Source: Bacteroidales bacterium UBA4621 (GTDB lineage Bacteria; Bacteroidota; Bacteroidia; Bacteroidales; Paludibacteraceae). From it: DNA of 23,637 bases. Each line of letters begins with the position of its first letter. The first letter of the stretch is position 1. This document shows, one piece after another, positions 1 to 9,288 of this stretch. The notes below the pieces were generated by a model. The model was not told the DNA's origin, made no database searches, and saw nothing but the letters and a program-made list of their open reading frames with translations. The translations under genes and the position numbers were made by a program. The stretch spans positions 31,295-54,931 of the forward strand of contig DGIN01000080.1 of the NCBI GenBank assembly GCA_002387325.1. The letters are read 5' to 3'.

Positions 1-172
1 TCTACGTCTTTTCTACGTAATGGGTATTATGAGACCGGCGGATTGCATACTCTGCATATTCGGGGAAATATATGGGGAGAATATATACTTGCAAAGAGTG
101 GAATCATCATCCGGTTTTGCTGCGGTTGCCCAGAAGGAAAAAAGATATTATGATGGTTTTCTGACTTATATA
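1..172. other. Left-edge spacer, no gene recognised
   Basis: Nothing convincing is seen here. A 63-codon open frame spans 20-211, but its translation resembles no protein I recognise and it runs through the pheT promoter, so I do not call it. The stretch is probably the non-coding space between an upstream gene outside the window and pheT. Confidence 0.5.
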
Positions 173-204
173 TTGTATAGTTCACCGATTTTTCGTAACT
201 TTGC
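173..204 (+). promoter_or_regulatory. Bacteroidota-type promoter for pheT
   Basis: A TTG at 173-175 is followed after 20 bp by TAACTTTG at 196-203. This matches the -33/-7 promoter of Bacteroidota (TTTG, 19-20 bp, TAnnTTTG). Transcription would begin near 210, leaving a leader of about 25 nt before the pheT start at 236. Confidence 0.8.
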
Positions 205-235
205 GGGCTGAAAAAGACTATTAAAAGATTGCACT

Positions 236-2743
236 ATGAATATATCGTATAATTGGCTCAAACGCTACATCGCCTTGACCGATGATGCAGAGACGGTGGC
301 TAAGATACTGACCTCTATCGGTTTAGAGGTCGGAACTGTAGAGAAAGTACAGACTATCAAAGGCGGTTTGGAAGGCTTGGTAATCGGCGAAGTGCTGACC
401 TGCGTTGCACACCCCAACTCCGACCATCTGCATATCACGGAAGTGAATATCGGTGCGGCAGAGGCACAAGGGAGCGTAACGGACACACAGGGACGGCACA
501 CGCTGCATATTGTTTGCGGGGCACCCAATGTGGCAGCCGGGCAGAAAGTGGTGGTGGCTACCATCGGTACGGTGCTATATGACGGCGAGGAGCATTTTAC
601 AATCAAACGTGGTAAGATACGCGGCGAGGAGTCGCTTGGTATGCTTTGTGCCGAAGACGAGATTGGCGTAGGCAGCGACCATGCGGGTATCATCGTGCTA
701 CCTGCTGAGACGCCTGTTGGTATGCCTGCCAAGGAGTATTACCACGTGGAGGACGATACGCTGATTGAGGTGGACATTACCCCGAACCGCTCGGACGCTA
801 TCAGCCACTACGGTGTGGCACGCGACCTGTATGCATACTATTTGGCACACGGGCAGAACGTGGCTCTCACTCGCCCGAGTGTGGACGCTTTTGCAGTACA
901 AAACCACGACCTGCCTATTGAAATCACGATTGAGGATAAAGAGGACTGCCCCCGCTATACGGGCGTGAGCATACAGGGCGTAACAATAAAAGAGTCGCCC
1001 GACTGGCTCAAACAAGCCCTGACTACCATCGGTTTGCGTCCGATCAACAACGTGGTGGACGTAACCAATTTTGTGCTGCACGAGATGGGACAGGCGCTTC
1101 ACTCGTTTGACGCAGACAAGATAAAGGGACATCACGTCATCATACGCAAGGCGCACGAAGGCGAGAAATTCACCACTCTTGACGGCGTAGAACGTACCCT
1201 TTCGGCTGCCGACCTGATGATCTGCAATGCCGAGGAGCCGATGACGATTGCGGGTGTGTTCGGCGGATTGAACTCGGGTATTACCGACGAGACGAAAAAC
1301 GTGTTTCTCGAGAGTGCCTATTTCAACCCCGTTTGTATCCGCAAGACCTCGCGCCGCCATCAGTTGCAGACCGATGCATCGTTCCGCTACGAGCGCGGTT
1401 GCGACCCGAACAACACCTTGTATATACTGAAACGCTGTGCATTGCTCATTCAGGAGGTAGCCGGCGGCGAAGTGGCGATGGAGGTGAGCGACAACGGACA
1501 AACCTATTTCGAGCCATTCCCTGTGACGCTGAATATCCCGCGCGTGAATGCGCTGATAGGCAAGGCGATAGGCGAGCAGATGATAGAGACTATTCTCCGC
1601 GGTTTGGAAATGGAGATCGTCAGCAAAGAGGGCGACGACTGGCATATCACCGTGCCGCGCTACCGTGTCGATGTACAGCGCGAGTGCGATGTGGTGGAGG
1701 ATATTCTGCGTATCTACGGATACAATAATGTGGAGTTCCCCGAGAAAGTGAATACGAACCTCAGTTACAGCCCGAAACCCAATCCGCAGAAGTTGCAGAC
1801 CCGTATTTCGGAGCAACTGACCGCACAGGGCTTCTATGAGATACTGAACAACTCGCTGACCAAAGTGGCATACTACGAGCCGCTGCAGACCTATCCGCTG
1901 AGTGAGTGTGTGAAGATCAAGAACCCATTGAGCCAAGATCTCGGCGTAATGCGCCAGACACTGCTATTCGGCGGTTTGGAGAGTATTCAGCGCAATGTCA
2001 ATCGCAAGAATACCGACCTCAAATTCTACGAGTTCGGCAACTGCTACCACTACCACGCCAATCCTGCTGCACGGGAGCATAACCCGGAGAATGCACTTGT
2101 GGAATACAGCGAGGAACCGCACTTGGCACTCTGGCTGACGGGTAACAAGACACAGCAGTCGTGGATTAACAAAGGCGAGAAGACCACATTCTATATGCTC
2201 CACGCATACGTAAATGGCGTGCTAACCCGTATGGGCGTGGATGTGGCACATTGCACGATGGAGGTATTCTGCAACGAGTTATTCTCCGATGGGCTGATTC
2301 TCAAGGCACAGAACGGCAAAGAGTTAGGGCGGCTGGCGATTGTGAACAAAAAACTTGCCAAGCAGTTTGACATCGAAGAGCCGGTTTTCTTTGCCGACCT
2401 CGACTGGAGGCAACTCCTGCGCCAAAACAAGCAGTACAAACCCGTTATCAACGACCTGCCGAAATTCCCCGAAGTGAAGCGCGACTTTGCCTTGCTTGTG
2501 GACAAACAGGTAGAGTTTGCCGACCTTGCACGTGCTGCTTTCGAGACCGAACGCAAACTGCTTAAAAATGTCTATCTGTTTGATGTTTATGAGGGCAAGA
2601 ACCTCGAGAACGGCAAAAAATCGTATGCATTATCGTTTATTCTCCAAGACCCTGAGAATACACTCAAAGACAAGCAGATAGAGAGTATTATGCAACGCCT
2701 GCAAAAGACATTTGAGGATAAATTCGGGGCAAAACTGCGCTAA
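236..2743 (+). CDS. pheT: Phenylalanine--tRNA ligase beta subunit
   Basis: PheT pairs with PheS (not in the window) in the alpha2-beta2 cytoplasmic enzyme that charges tRNA-Phe. The 835-residue length is normal for bacterial PheT. The N-terminus (MNISYNWLKRYI) is typical. An EMAP/OB-fold tRNA-binding domain lies at about 44-155 (HPNSDHLHITEVN, then IVCGAPNVAAGQKVVVA). The central B3/B4 and B5 regions follow, with DITPNRSDAISHYGVARDL and a later IPRVNALIG segment. The C-terminal ferredoxin-like anticodon-binding (FDX-ACB) domain begins near 740 (PKFPEVKRDFALLVD) and runs to the end. The start is the first ATG after a strong promoter. No terminator follows directly; the next gene begins 79 bp downstream, so read-through is likely. 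Long frames on the opposite strand are shadows. Confidence 0.98.
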   Translation: MNISYNWLKRYIALTDDAETVAKILTSIGLEVGTVEKVQTIKGGLEGLVIGEVLTCVAHPNSDHLHITEVNIGAAEAQGSVTDTQGRHTLHIVCGAPNVAAGQKVVVATIGTVLYDGEEHFTIKRGKIRGEESLGMLCAEDEIGVGSDHAGIIVLPAETPVGMPAKEYYHVEDDTLIEVDITPNRSDAISHYGVARDLYAYYLAHGQNVALTRPSVDAFAVQNHDLPIEITIEDKEDCPRYTGVSIQGVTIKESPDWLKQALTTIGLRPINNVVDVTNFVLHEMGQALHSFDADKIKGHHVIIRKAHEGEKFTTLDGVERTLSAADLMICNAEEPMTIAGVFGGLNSGITDETKNVFLESAYFNPVCIRKTSRRHQLQTDASFRYERGCDPNNTLYILKRCALLIQEVAGGEVAMEVSDNGQTYFEPFPVTLNIPRVNALIGKAIGEQMIETILRGLEMEIVSKEGDDWHITVPRYRVDVQRECDVVEDILRIYGYNNVEFPEKVNTNLSYSPKPNPQKLQTRISEQLTAQGFYEILNNSLTKVAYYEPLQTYPLSECVKIKNPLSQDLGVMRQTLLFGGLESIQRNVNRKNTDLKFYEFGNCYHYHANPAAREHNPENALVEYSEEPHLALWLTGNKTQQSWINKGEKTTFYMLHAYVNGVLTRMGVDVAHCTMEVFCNELFSDGLILKAQNGKELGRLAIVNKKLAKQFDIEEPVFFADLDWRQLLRQNKQYKPVINDLPKFPEVKRDFALLVDKQVEFADLARAAFETERKLLKNVYLFDVYEGKNLENGKKSYALSFILQDPENTLKDKQIESIMQRLQKTFEDKFGAKLR

Positions 2744-2750
2744 CAGCCAG

Positions 2751-2795
2751 TTAAAGACCTTAAAGTTCTTAAAGACCTTAAGGATATTAAGGATT
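2751..2795. repeat. 9-bp degenerate tandem repeat (TTAAAGNNN), five units
   Basis: Five consecutive 9-bp units fill the space after pheT: TTAAAGACC, TTAAAGTTC, TTAAAGACC, TTAAGGATA and TTAAGGATT. A related array lies at 9225-9260 between the sigma-54 activator gene and lptE. No function can be read from it; replication slippage would explain such arrays. Confidence 0.8.
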
Positions 2796-2822
2796 GTTTA
2801 ACCATAAAAAAACGAAACTGGT

Positions 2823-3413
2823 ATGAAGAAAGCATTATTTGCCGTGGTGCTGTTGATGTCAACGGTGGCTGGATTTGCACAAGTGCCGCAAGAGAAAGAA
2901 AACGTGGTCTATCATGTAACGGTCAATAAAAATGACCCCGCCACCCGTGTAGATTACCAAAAGGCACTGACCCGCAGCGGGAACACCTATTTCTTGGGAA
3001 ACCAAGTAATGGACAAGAAAGCCTATATCCGTTTTCTGGAAACCAATTGCCCTGCGGCGTGGCAGAAAGCCAACAGCGGTTACAAGACCGCAACTGCCGG
3101 GTGGTGCTTGCTCGGCATCGGCGCAGGCTTGGAGATAGGCGGTGTGATAGGTATTATTGCTACTACCGGAAGTATTATAAATGGTACTATAGTTGATGGT
3201 ACGACAGCAGTCAACAGCACATTAGGTTTGGCGGCACTCTATTATGTCGGTGCGGTCAGTATCGTGGCGTCTATTCCGACAATTGCCGTCGGGTATGCGA
3301 AGATGCATAACAGTGTGGATGTGTACAACGTGGCTTGCGCAACGGCACAAGTGCGCCCGTATTGGAGTATTCAGACGAGTAAAAACGGCATTGGATTGGC
3401 ATACAATTTCTAA
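2823..3413 (+). CDS. Exported or membrane protein of unknown function
   Basis: The family is not recognised with confidence. The 196-residue protein begins with a clear signal peptide (MKKALFAVVLLMSTVAGFAQ, cleavage after about residue 20). A short soluble part contains LTRSGNTYFLGNQVMDKKAY, which resembles a segment that recurs in small Bacteroidales envelope proteins. Two hydrophobic glycine/alanine-rich segments follow at about 92-118 and 134-157, then a short tail ending in NGIGLAYNF, like a final beta-strand. It starts 79 bp after pheT, has no promoter of its own that I can find, and ends just before a strong hairpin terminator. It is therefore probably expressed by read-through from pheT. 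The call as a real gene rests on the signal peptide, the terminator and a full open frame. Confidence 0.75.
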   Translation: MKKALFAVVLLMSTVAGFAQVPQEKENVVYHVTVNKNDPATRVDYQKALTRSGNTYFLGNQVMDKKAYIRFLETNCPAAWQKANSGYKTATAGWCLLGIGAGLEIGGVIGIIATTGSIINGTIVDGTTAVNSTLGLAALYYVGAVSIVASIPTIAVGYAKMHNSVDVYNVACATAQVRPYWSIQTSKNGIGLAYNF

Positions 3414-3434
3414 TATATAGTTTAGATATATACA

Positions 3435-3471
3435 AAAAACACGGTCGGGAAATTTTCCTTGCCGTGTTTTT
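3435..3471. terminator. Bidirectional rho-independent terminator
   Basis: AAAAACACGG at 3435-3444 pairs perfectly with CCGTGTTTTT at 3462-3471. The loop contains a further GGGAA/TTCC pairing. There are T runs on the 3' side of both strands. It sits between the convergent ends of the 2823-3413 gene and mutS and can stop transcription from both. Confidence 0.85.
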
Positions 3472-3490
3472 GTGTATTATAGCGGACTTA

Positions 3491-6190
3491 TTATTTCCCG
3501 CCTACTAGTTTCTTGATGTCATTCAATTTATTGAGGGCTTCAAGAGGTGTCAGACTATTGATGTCAAGGCGGGTCAGTTCGTCGCGTATCTGCTCTAAAA
3601 CAGGGTCATCGAGTTGGAAGAAACTCAACTGCATACCCTCCGGAGCATTAACCATGGCTTTGCCGTTGCCTACTTTCTTTACATTCTTGCGTAGGTTGTC
3701 GCTCTCTGCCAATACCGATGGAACAACACCGGCAGCACTCTCACCGCCTGTTCCCGATACTCCATTGCTGTTTCCCTCCAACTCGTGCAAAATCTCGTTG
3801 GCACGCACCACTATACTTTCCGGCATTCCTGCCAGTTTGGCTACGTGGATACCGAAACTGTGTTCCGAACCGCCTCGGACGAGTTTGCGCAGGAAGATAA
3901 CTTTCCCGTTCACCTCGCGCACCGACACGTTATAGTTGCGTATCCGCGAGAACGACTGCTCCATCTCGTTCAGTTCGTGGTAATGAGTGGCAAACAGCGT
4001 CTTCGCATGCCCGCGCTGCTCATGAATATATTCCACTATCGCCCATGCGATACTGATACCGTCATAGGTACTGGTGCCGCGCCCGAGTTCGTCGAAGAGA
4101 ACAAGACTCCGCTCGCTGAGGTTGTTCAGAATACTGGCGGCTTCGTTCATCTCCACCATAAACGTACTCTCGCCCAGCGAGATATTGTCGCTTGCCCCCA
4201 CGCGGGTGAAAATCTTGTCCACAATACCGATAGAAGCACTCTCGGCGGGAACAAAACTGCCTGTTTGCGCCATCAGTACGATAAGTGCCGTCTGGCGCAG
4301 AAGAGCAGACTTACCCGCCATATTCGGTCCTGTGATAATGATGATCTGTTGTCCGCTATTATCCAAAACTACATCGTTTGCCACATATTCCTCGCCTGCG
4401 GGCAACTGCTGCTCAATCACGGGATGCCGCCCCTGACGGATATCAATCACCAGACTGTCGTTCACATCGGGGCAGATATATTTGTTCTCCGCTGCCGCCG
4501 TGGCAAAACTCAGCAGGCAGTCGAGTTGTGCCACCACATTGGCATCAATCTGCATCTGCGGCACACCCCCGCTTAACGCCAGCATCAGTTCCTGATAGAG
4601 CCGGTTCTCAATAATCTGTATTTTCTCTTCGGCGGAAAGAATCTTCTCTTCATATTCTTTGAGTTCGGGTGTGATATACCGCTCGGCATTCACCAAGGTC
4701 TGCTTGCGTATCCACTCGGCGGGTACCTGGTCTTTGTAGGTGTTTCGCACTTCCAAATAGTAGCCGAAAACGTTATTATACCCGATTTTCAGGCTCTGGA
4801 TACCCGTCTTATCCGCCTCGCGCTGCTGTATATGCAATAGGTAATCTTTGCCGTTGGTGTGTATGTCGCGCAGCGAGTCAAGTTCGCTGTCCACACCGCC
4901 GGCAATCACGTTAGGTCGCCCTTGTACGGCAGGCGGATTGGGCTGTATCTCTTTTTCTATACGCTCGCGCATCTCGGTACAGAGGTCTATCTGTTCACCC
5001 AGCAGATGCAGGTACGAGTTGTCGTCCGCGCCGAGACATACCTCGCGGATAGCGACAAGCGCACGCAGAGCGGTTGCGAGTTGCACCATCTCGCGCGGAG
5101 CGATACGACCGGTAGCCACTTTGCTCACGATACGCTCCATATCCTGTATCAACCCTATCTGCTCCCGCAGCAAGTCGCGCTCGGCGGGATGGCGGAAAAA
5201 ATACTCCACCACCGACTGGCGGTTGCGTATCGGACGCACATCCTTGAGCGGGAGTGCCAGCCAGCGGTGCAGCAGACGCCCGCCCATCGGCGAGATGGTA
5301 TGGTCAAGGACTTCATAGAGCGTTTTGCTCTCCGCAGTCTGCCCGCCGAGAAGTTCGAGATTGTGTATCGTAAAGCGGTCAAGCCATACGTACTTGTCCT
5401 CTTCTATACGGCTAAGATGCTGTATATGCCCCGTCTGCAGATGCTGAGTCATATCCAAGTAATGGAGGATACCGCCTGCGGCAATCACACCGTTGGGCAT
5501 CTTGTCCAATCCGAAACCTTTCAGGTTCTTCACCTGCCATTGTTTCTCCAAACGCTCTTCAGCCGATTCGGGCGTAAGCATCCAGTCCTCGAGTTCAAAC
5601 GTAAAGAACTTGTTGCCGAAGCGGGCTTCGAACTCGGGCTTCTTACCGCGCAGGAAAAGCACCTCTTTCGGGGCAAAATCCGTCAGCAGTTTGTCAATAT
5701 AGTCGGCAGCCCCTTCGGCGGCAAGAAACTCGCCCGTGGAAATGTCGAGAAAGGCAATCCCTATCGTATGTTTGGCAAAACTGAGGCAACCGACCCATGT
5801 ATTCTCTTTCTGCGTCAGCGTGGTGTCGGAGTAACTGACCCCCGGCGTAACCAACTCCGTAACACCGCGTTTTACTAATTTCTTGGTCAGTTTCGGGTCT
5901 TCCAACTGGTCGCATATTGCCACGCGCAACCCCGCACGCACCAGTTTGGGCAGGTAGGTGTCAAGGGCATGGAACGGAAACCCCGCCATCTCCTGCGTCT
6001 GGTTGAGCCCGCCCGCACCGTTGCTGCGGTGAGTGAGCGTGATATTGAGTATCTTGCTGGCACGCACCGCATCTTCGCAGTAGGTCTCGTAGAAATCACC
6101 GCAACGGAACAACAGCATCGCATCAGGGTACTGCGCCTTGATGTCCCGAAACTGTTTCATCATCGGAGTCTGTTCCTTTTCCTTTGCCAT
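3491..6190 (-). CDS. mutS: DNA mismatch repair protein MutS
   Basis: MutS recognises base mismatches and small loops and recruits MutL for repair; it acts in the cytoplasm as a dimer. The 899-residue length is normal for MutS1. The mismatch-reading F-x-E motif is at 33-35 (GDFYETYCEDA). The ABC-type ATPase has Walker A GPNMAGKS at 621-628, Walker B LVLFDE at 697-702 followed by LGRGTSTYDG, and the downstream THYHEL. The C-terminal end (LDINSLTPLEALNKLNDIKK) matches the MutS helix-turn-helix/dimer region. The gene follows the TonB-dependent receptor gene by 22 bp, so it is probably the last gene of that minus-strand transcription unit. MutL is not in the window. All key motifs are intact. Confidence 0.98.
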   Translation of the reverse strand: MAKEKEQTPMMKQFRDIKAQYPDAMLLFRCGDFYETYCEDAVRASKILNITLTHRSNGAGGLNQTQEMAGFPFHALDTYLPKLVRAGLRVAICDQLEDPKLTKKLVKRGVTELVTPGVSYSDTTLTQKENTWVGCLSFAKHTIGIAFLDISTGEFLAAEGAADYIDKLLTDFAPKEVLFLRGKKPEFEARFGNKFFTFELEDWMLTPESAEERLEKQWQVKNLKGFGLDKMPNGVIAAGGILHYLDMTQHLQTGHIQHLSRIEEDKYVWLDRFTIHNLELLGGQTAESKTLYEVLDHTISPMGGRLLHRWLALPLKDVRPIRNRQSVVEYFFRHPAERDLLREQIGLIQDMERIVSKVATGRIAPREMVQLATALRALVAIREVCLGADDNSYLHLLGEQIDLCTEMRERIEKEIQPNPPAVQGRPNVIAGGVDSELDSLRDIHTNGKDYLLHIQQREADKTGIQSLKIGYNNVFGYYLEVRNTYKDQVPAEWIRKQTLVNAERYITPELKEYEEKILSAEEKIQIIENRLYQELMLALSGGVPQMQIDANVVAQLDCLLSFATAAAENKYICPDVNDSLVIDIRQGRHPVIEQQLPAGEEYVANDVVLDNSGQQIIIITGPNMAGKSALLRQTALIVLMAQTGSFVPAESASIGIVDKIFTRVGASDNISLGESTFMVEMNEAASILNNLSERSLVLFDELGRGTSTYDGISIAWAIVEYIHEQRGHAKTLFATHYHELNEMEQSFSRIRNYNVSVREVNGKVIFLRKLVRGGSEHSFGIHVAKLAGMPESIVVRANEILHELEGNSNGVSGTGGESAAGVVPSVLAESDNLRKNVKKVGNGKAMVNAPEGMQLSFFQLDDPVLEQIRDELTRLDINSLTPLEALNKLNDIKKLVGGK

Positions 6191-6212
6191 AACTTACAAA
6201 TTTACAAATTCA

Positions 6213-8708
6213 TCATTTCAAGTCCACCGTTATCTTCAGGTTGTACCGCCGTCCCGTCAGGTAGTTCGGACTCGCCCATTGATTGCCGTAGGCATCGCTT
6301 ACCCAAAAATACGAGTTCACGTTGCTCCAGTCCACCAAGTTGAATACCTCGAACTGCACTGCCCATTCGGCGATATGCTTCGCACTCGGAGCACGCATAA
6401 ACTTTGCCGTCTTGGCATTGAATGTATAAGTCGCACCTATGTCAATACGCCGGTAATCGGACATCCGCAGCACTTTCTGGCTTGCAGGATTGCGCGGCGA
6501 AGCAAACGGCATACCCTCGCTCCAAATCATCTTGAGATGGAACTTCAGTTGCGGGAATTGCGGGATATAGTCCTGGAAAAGCATTGAGAACGAATACCGC
6601 TGTTCTTGCGGCGACGGAATCCAACCGAGTTCGGGATACTCTTCCAATCGCTGCCGCGCAGACATCGTGGAGAAACTGATCCAACTGTCAGCACCCGGTA
6701 CCAACTCGCCATAGAGTTTCAAATCCAATCCCGCAACATAACCCGTGGCATCGTTCTGACCCGAATAACGCACACGCACATTGTCCACCGTGTAACTCTC
6801 CATACGGTCGATATATTTGTAGTACGCCTCTGCCGTCAGTTTGAACGGACGTCCCCACGCACGGAAATAGTAATCGCCGCCGAGTACCACATGCACGGAG
6901 CGTTGCGCCCGCAGGTCTTTGTTGAGTTTGATACGCGTAACACCGTCATCGCCCGTCAGCGTGTCGCGCAGCTCCTTGTAGAACGGGGCTTGGTAATAGA
7001 GACCCGTGGCAAGGCGGAAACTGAAATCACGCTTCCAACCGGGGTTATAGACCAGACTCGCACGCGGACTGGGCAACACCTCGTTGTTGAGACTCCACCA
7101 TTGCAATCGGCCGCCGACGGTCAGTATCACCTGCCCCTTCTCCGTATTCCATTTGTGCGTGTTCTGTACATAGCCCTGCACGCGTGCCGACTGCATCCGG
7201 CTGTCGCCGTTCATCGTATAGTAGAGCAGCATTTCCTCGTTGTTGTTCGGCAGACTGTAGCCCGTTGAGTCGCGCCACTCCCATTCGCTGATATGGTCTT
7301 TGATCAGTTCAGCCTGCCCGCTCACACCCCAGCTCAATGTGTTGTCCTCGTGCTGCCATATGCCGCTGTGCGAGAGTGTTGCCACACCGGCCTGCAAACG
7401 GTTGCGGGCGTGCTGGTGATACACACCCGTACCCAATACACCCGTTGTCGTGGCAGTGATACTTGCCGCACCACTCCCTATCTCCGGCAACTCGCTACGG
7501 ATACTGTCCAAAGGCTTGTCGGTCAGGAAATACTCGCCCGATATGTCGTAGGTCTCCTGCTCGTAGGTGTAAAAACCGCTCAAATCAAAACCCAATTCCA
7601 CCTCCTTCGACACGTGTCCGCGGGCACTCAATGCTGCAAAACCCGTCGTAAAACGGTCTTTCTCCTGACCTTCGTAAAAGATATTGATATGTTTTGCCTC
7701 CTGACCGCCGAAACTCTCGCTCATAGAGTCCGGTCGAAAACGGTACGTGTTCCTACTGAAATTGCCAAGAAACGCCATCCGCCAGTCGCTCTGCGGGTGT
7801 TTTTTCTTACCTGCAGACCATGTAATGTAGGTCTGGTAATCAACAAAATCGGGGTTATAATTGCCCGCCGTTGCCAACGCACCGAGCATATAGCGGCTCG
7901 TCTTGTAGCGTATGCCGTGCATCTGCGAATAAGTGCTGTCTCCATGCCCTACATACACGTTTGCCCCCAAGAGACTCGCCCCCACACTCGCCTCGAAGCG
8001 GTCGGGACGCTTGTAGGTTATATCCAGTACCGACGACATCTTGTCCCCGAACTGTGCATCGTACCCTCCCGCCGAAAACTGTACATTCTCCACCATATGC
8101 GGGTTTACAAAACTCAAGCCCTCCTGCTGCCCGCTCCGTATCAATAGAGGGCGATGCACCTCCAAACCGTTTACATACACCTGGTTCTCGTCAAAACTGC
8201 CGCCGCGTACATTATACTGCGATGACAGTTCGTTGTTCTGGTTTACGCCTGCAAACGTAATCAGCAGGCTTTCTATCGAACCGCCCGTTGCATCGGGCAT
8301 CACCCGCGTGGTTGCCGCTTCTATGCCCTCCATCGTACCGTTCTGCCGTTTCAATCCACGTACTTCCACTTCCTCTATCCATTGCTCGTCCGTCGGCATC
8401 ACCACATTGATATTCAGCACATCCTGCGGGGCGATTATACGCTGGCGGATCGTGGTGTAACCGATCATTGAGAATACCAACTCCACCGTGTCGCAATGCG
8501 GGAAAAGCAGTTCATAGTAACCGTTCTTGTTGGTTGTCGTACCCGTTGGTGTCTCGGCAATCGCCACATTCACCAGTTCGATACCGCGGTTCTCGCTGTC
8601 CGTTACATAACCGTAAATACGCACATTGCGGGCAAGCACCTGCCCGCAGCATACACACAACAAAAAATATATGGATAGCCTTCTTCTCAAGATCCTCTTA
8701 TCTACCAT
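6213..8708 (-). CDS. TonB-dependent outer-membrane receptor with CarboxypepD_reg-like domain
   Basis: Such receptors import large or scarce solutes across the outer membrane, powered by TonB-ExbBD. A signal sequence covers about residues 1-26. A CarboxypepD_reg-like beta domain follows at about 28-108 (RIYGYVTDSENRGIELVNV, then GYYEL). The plug lies at about 130-230 (YNVRGGSFDENQVYVNGLEV, and FSAGGYDAQFGDKMSSVLD). The rest is a beta-barrel with many alternating aromatic strands, ending in YNLKITVDLK. No SusD-type partner is adjacent, so a polysaccharide role is not supported and the substrate is unknown. The start ATG overlaps the lptE stop (8702-8708), which suggests translational coupling. 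mutS follows 22 bp downstream. Confidence 0.93.
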   Translation of the reverse strand: MVDKRILRRRLSIYFLLCVCCGQVLARNVRIYGYVTDSENRGIELVNVAIAETPTGTTTNKNGYYELLFPHCDTVELVFSMIGYTTIRQRIIAPQDVLNINVVMPTDEQWIEEVEVRGLKRQNGTMEGIEAATTRVMPDATGGSIESLLITFAGVNQNNELSSQYNVRGGSFDENQVYVNGLEVHRPLLIRSGQQEGLSFVNPHMVENVQFSAGGYDAQFGDKMSSVLDITYKRPDRFEASVGASLLGANVYVGHGDSTYSQMHGIRYKTSRYMLGALATAGNYNPDFVDYQTYITWSAGKKKHPQSDWRMAFLGNFSRNTYRFRPDSMSESFGGQEAKHINIFYEGQEKDRFTTGFAALSARGHVSKEVELGFDLSGFYTYEQETYDISGEYFLTDKPLDSIRSELPEIGSGAASITATTTGVLGTGVYHQHARNRLQAGVATLSHSGIWQHEDNTLSWGVSGQAELIKDHISEWEWRDSTGYSLPNNNEEMLLYYTMNGDSRMQSARVQGYVQNTHKWNTEKGQVILTVGGRLQWWSLNNEVLPSPRASLVYNPGWKRDFSFRLATGLYYQAPFYKELRDTLTGDDGVTRIKLNKDLRAQRSVHVVLGGDYYFRAWGRPFKLTAEAYYKYIDRMESYTVDNVRVRYSGQNDATGYVAGLDLKLYGELVPGADSWISFSTMSARQRLEEYPELGWIPSPQEQRYSFSMLFQDYIPQFPQLKFHLKMIWSEGMPFASPRNPASQKVLRMSDYRRIDIGATYTFNAKTAKFMRAPSAKHIAEWAVQFEVFNLVDWSNVNSYFWVSDAYGNQWASPNYLTGRRYNLKITVDLK

Positions 8709-9214
8709 TTCGCCACTGTGTCGTTATATATACTCTCCGACAACTCGGTTATCATCGTAGCGCATAATTCGTCCTGCACATCGCTCAGCATACGGGAAGA
8801 ATCAAACGTCTGGTAGGCACTGTACGTCTTCTCAAAACTCTCTTCCGGATTGATATTGTTCGTGAAACGCACTTGGATACGTATGGTCAACTTCGTTTCT
8901 GCCGAATAACTGTCTGCCGAAATCGCCATCGCCGTCAGGTCATAACCGACAATTTCGCCCTCCAACTCCAAATCTCCGCCCTTGCGAAGCACTTGCAAAC
9001 GGGTCTGACGCTGGAACAAATCGCGTATCCCGTCGCTCAGATTGTTGCTCAACGACGGATTCACCATCGCTGCATTGTTCGGAAAATCGGCAATCGAAAT
9101 CGAATGTACCTTCGAATAGTCAATGCTCGCACCGTTGAACTTGTACGATATGGCACACCCCTGCAACAGCAAAGCCATCCCGCCGACCAATACTATCTGA
9201 AAAATCTTCTTCAT
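8702..9214 (-). CDS. lptE: LptE-family lipoprotein (LPS assembly)
   Basis: In Gram-negative bacteria LptE plugs the LptD barrel and helps insert LPS into the outer membrane. The 170-residue protein has a lipoprotein signal with lipobox LQGC (Cys20) and then ISYKFNGASIDYSKVHSISI, the usual opening of Bacteroidota LptE-like lipoproteins. The body is a small alpha/beta fold with a region typical of the family (LSNNLSDGIRDLFQRQTRL, then GDLELEGEIVGYD). The position directly after a sigma-54-type activator gene is a recurrent Bacteroidales arrangement, to my recollection. LptD is not in the window. The stop codon overlaps the start of the TonB-dependent receptor gene. Confidence 0.85.
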   Translation of the reverse strand: MKKIFQIVLVGGMALLLQGCAISYKFNGASIDYSKVHSISIADFPNNAAMVNPSLSNNLSDGIRDLFQRQTRLQVLRKGGDLELEGEIVGYDLTAMAISADSYSAETKLTIRIQVRFTNNINPEESFEKTYSAYQTFDSSRMLSDVQDELCATMITELSESIYNDTVAKW

Positions 9215-9224
9215 TCTGTTTCCC

Positions 9225-9260
9225 TTAAAGACATTAAAGTCCTTAAAGACTTTAACCGTC
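9225..9260. repeat. 9-bp degenerate tandem repeat (TTAAAGNNN), four units
   Basis: Units on the + strand are TTAAAGACA, TTAAAGTCC, TTAAAGACT and TTAACCGTC. A 7-bp run of TTATTCC-like units follows to about 9284. The array lies in the 74-bp gap between the sigma-54 activator and lptE genes, which otherwise look co-transcribed. It is the second member of the repeat type seen at 2751-2795. Confidence 0.75.
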
Positions 9261-9288
9261 CTTATTCCTTATTCCTTGTTCCTTACTC

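Noticed and set aside
20..211. 63-codon open frame before pheT
   Set aside because: It overlaps the pheT promoter and its product is not recognisable.
698..1936. 412-codon minus-strand open frame inside pheT
   Set aside because: It lies antisense to a clearly real pheT, has no family resemblance or promoter, and is explained by codon bias of pheT.
4859..5878. 339-codon plus-strand open frame inside mutS
   Set aside because: Antisense shadow of mutS, whose motifs are intact across the same bases.
7293..8147. 284-codon plus-strand open frame inside the TonB-dependent receptor gene
   Set aside because: Antisense shadow; its translation resembles no protein and the receptor frame is continuous.
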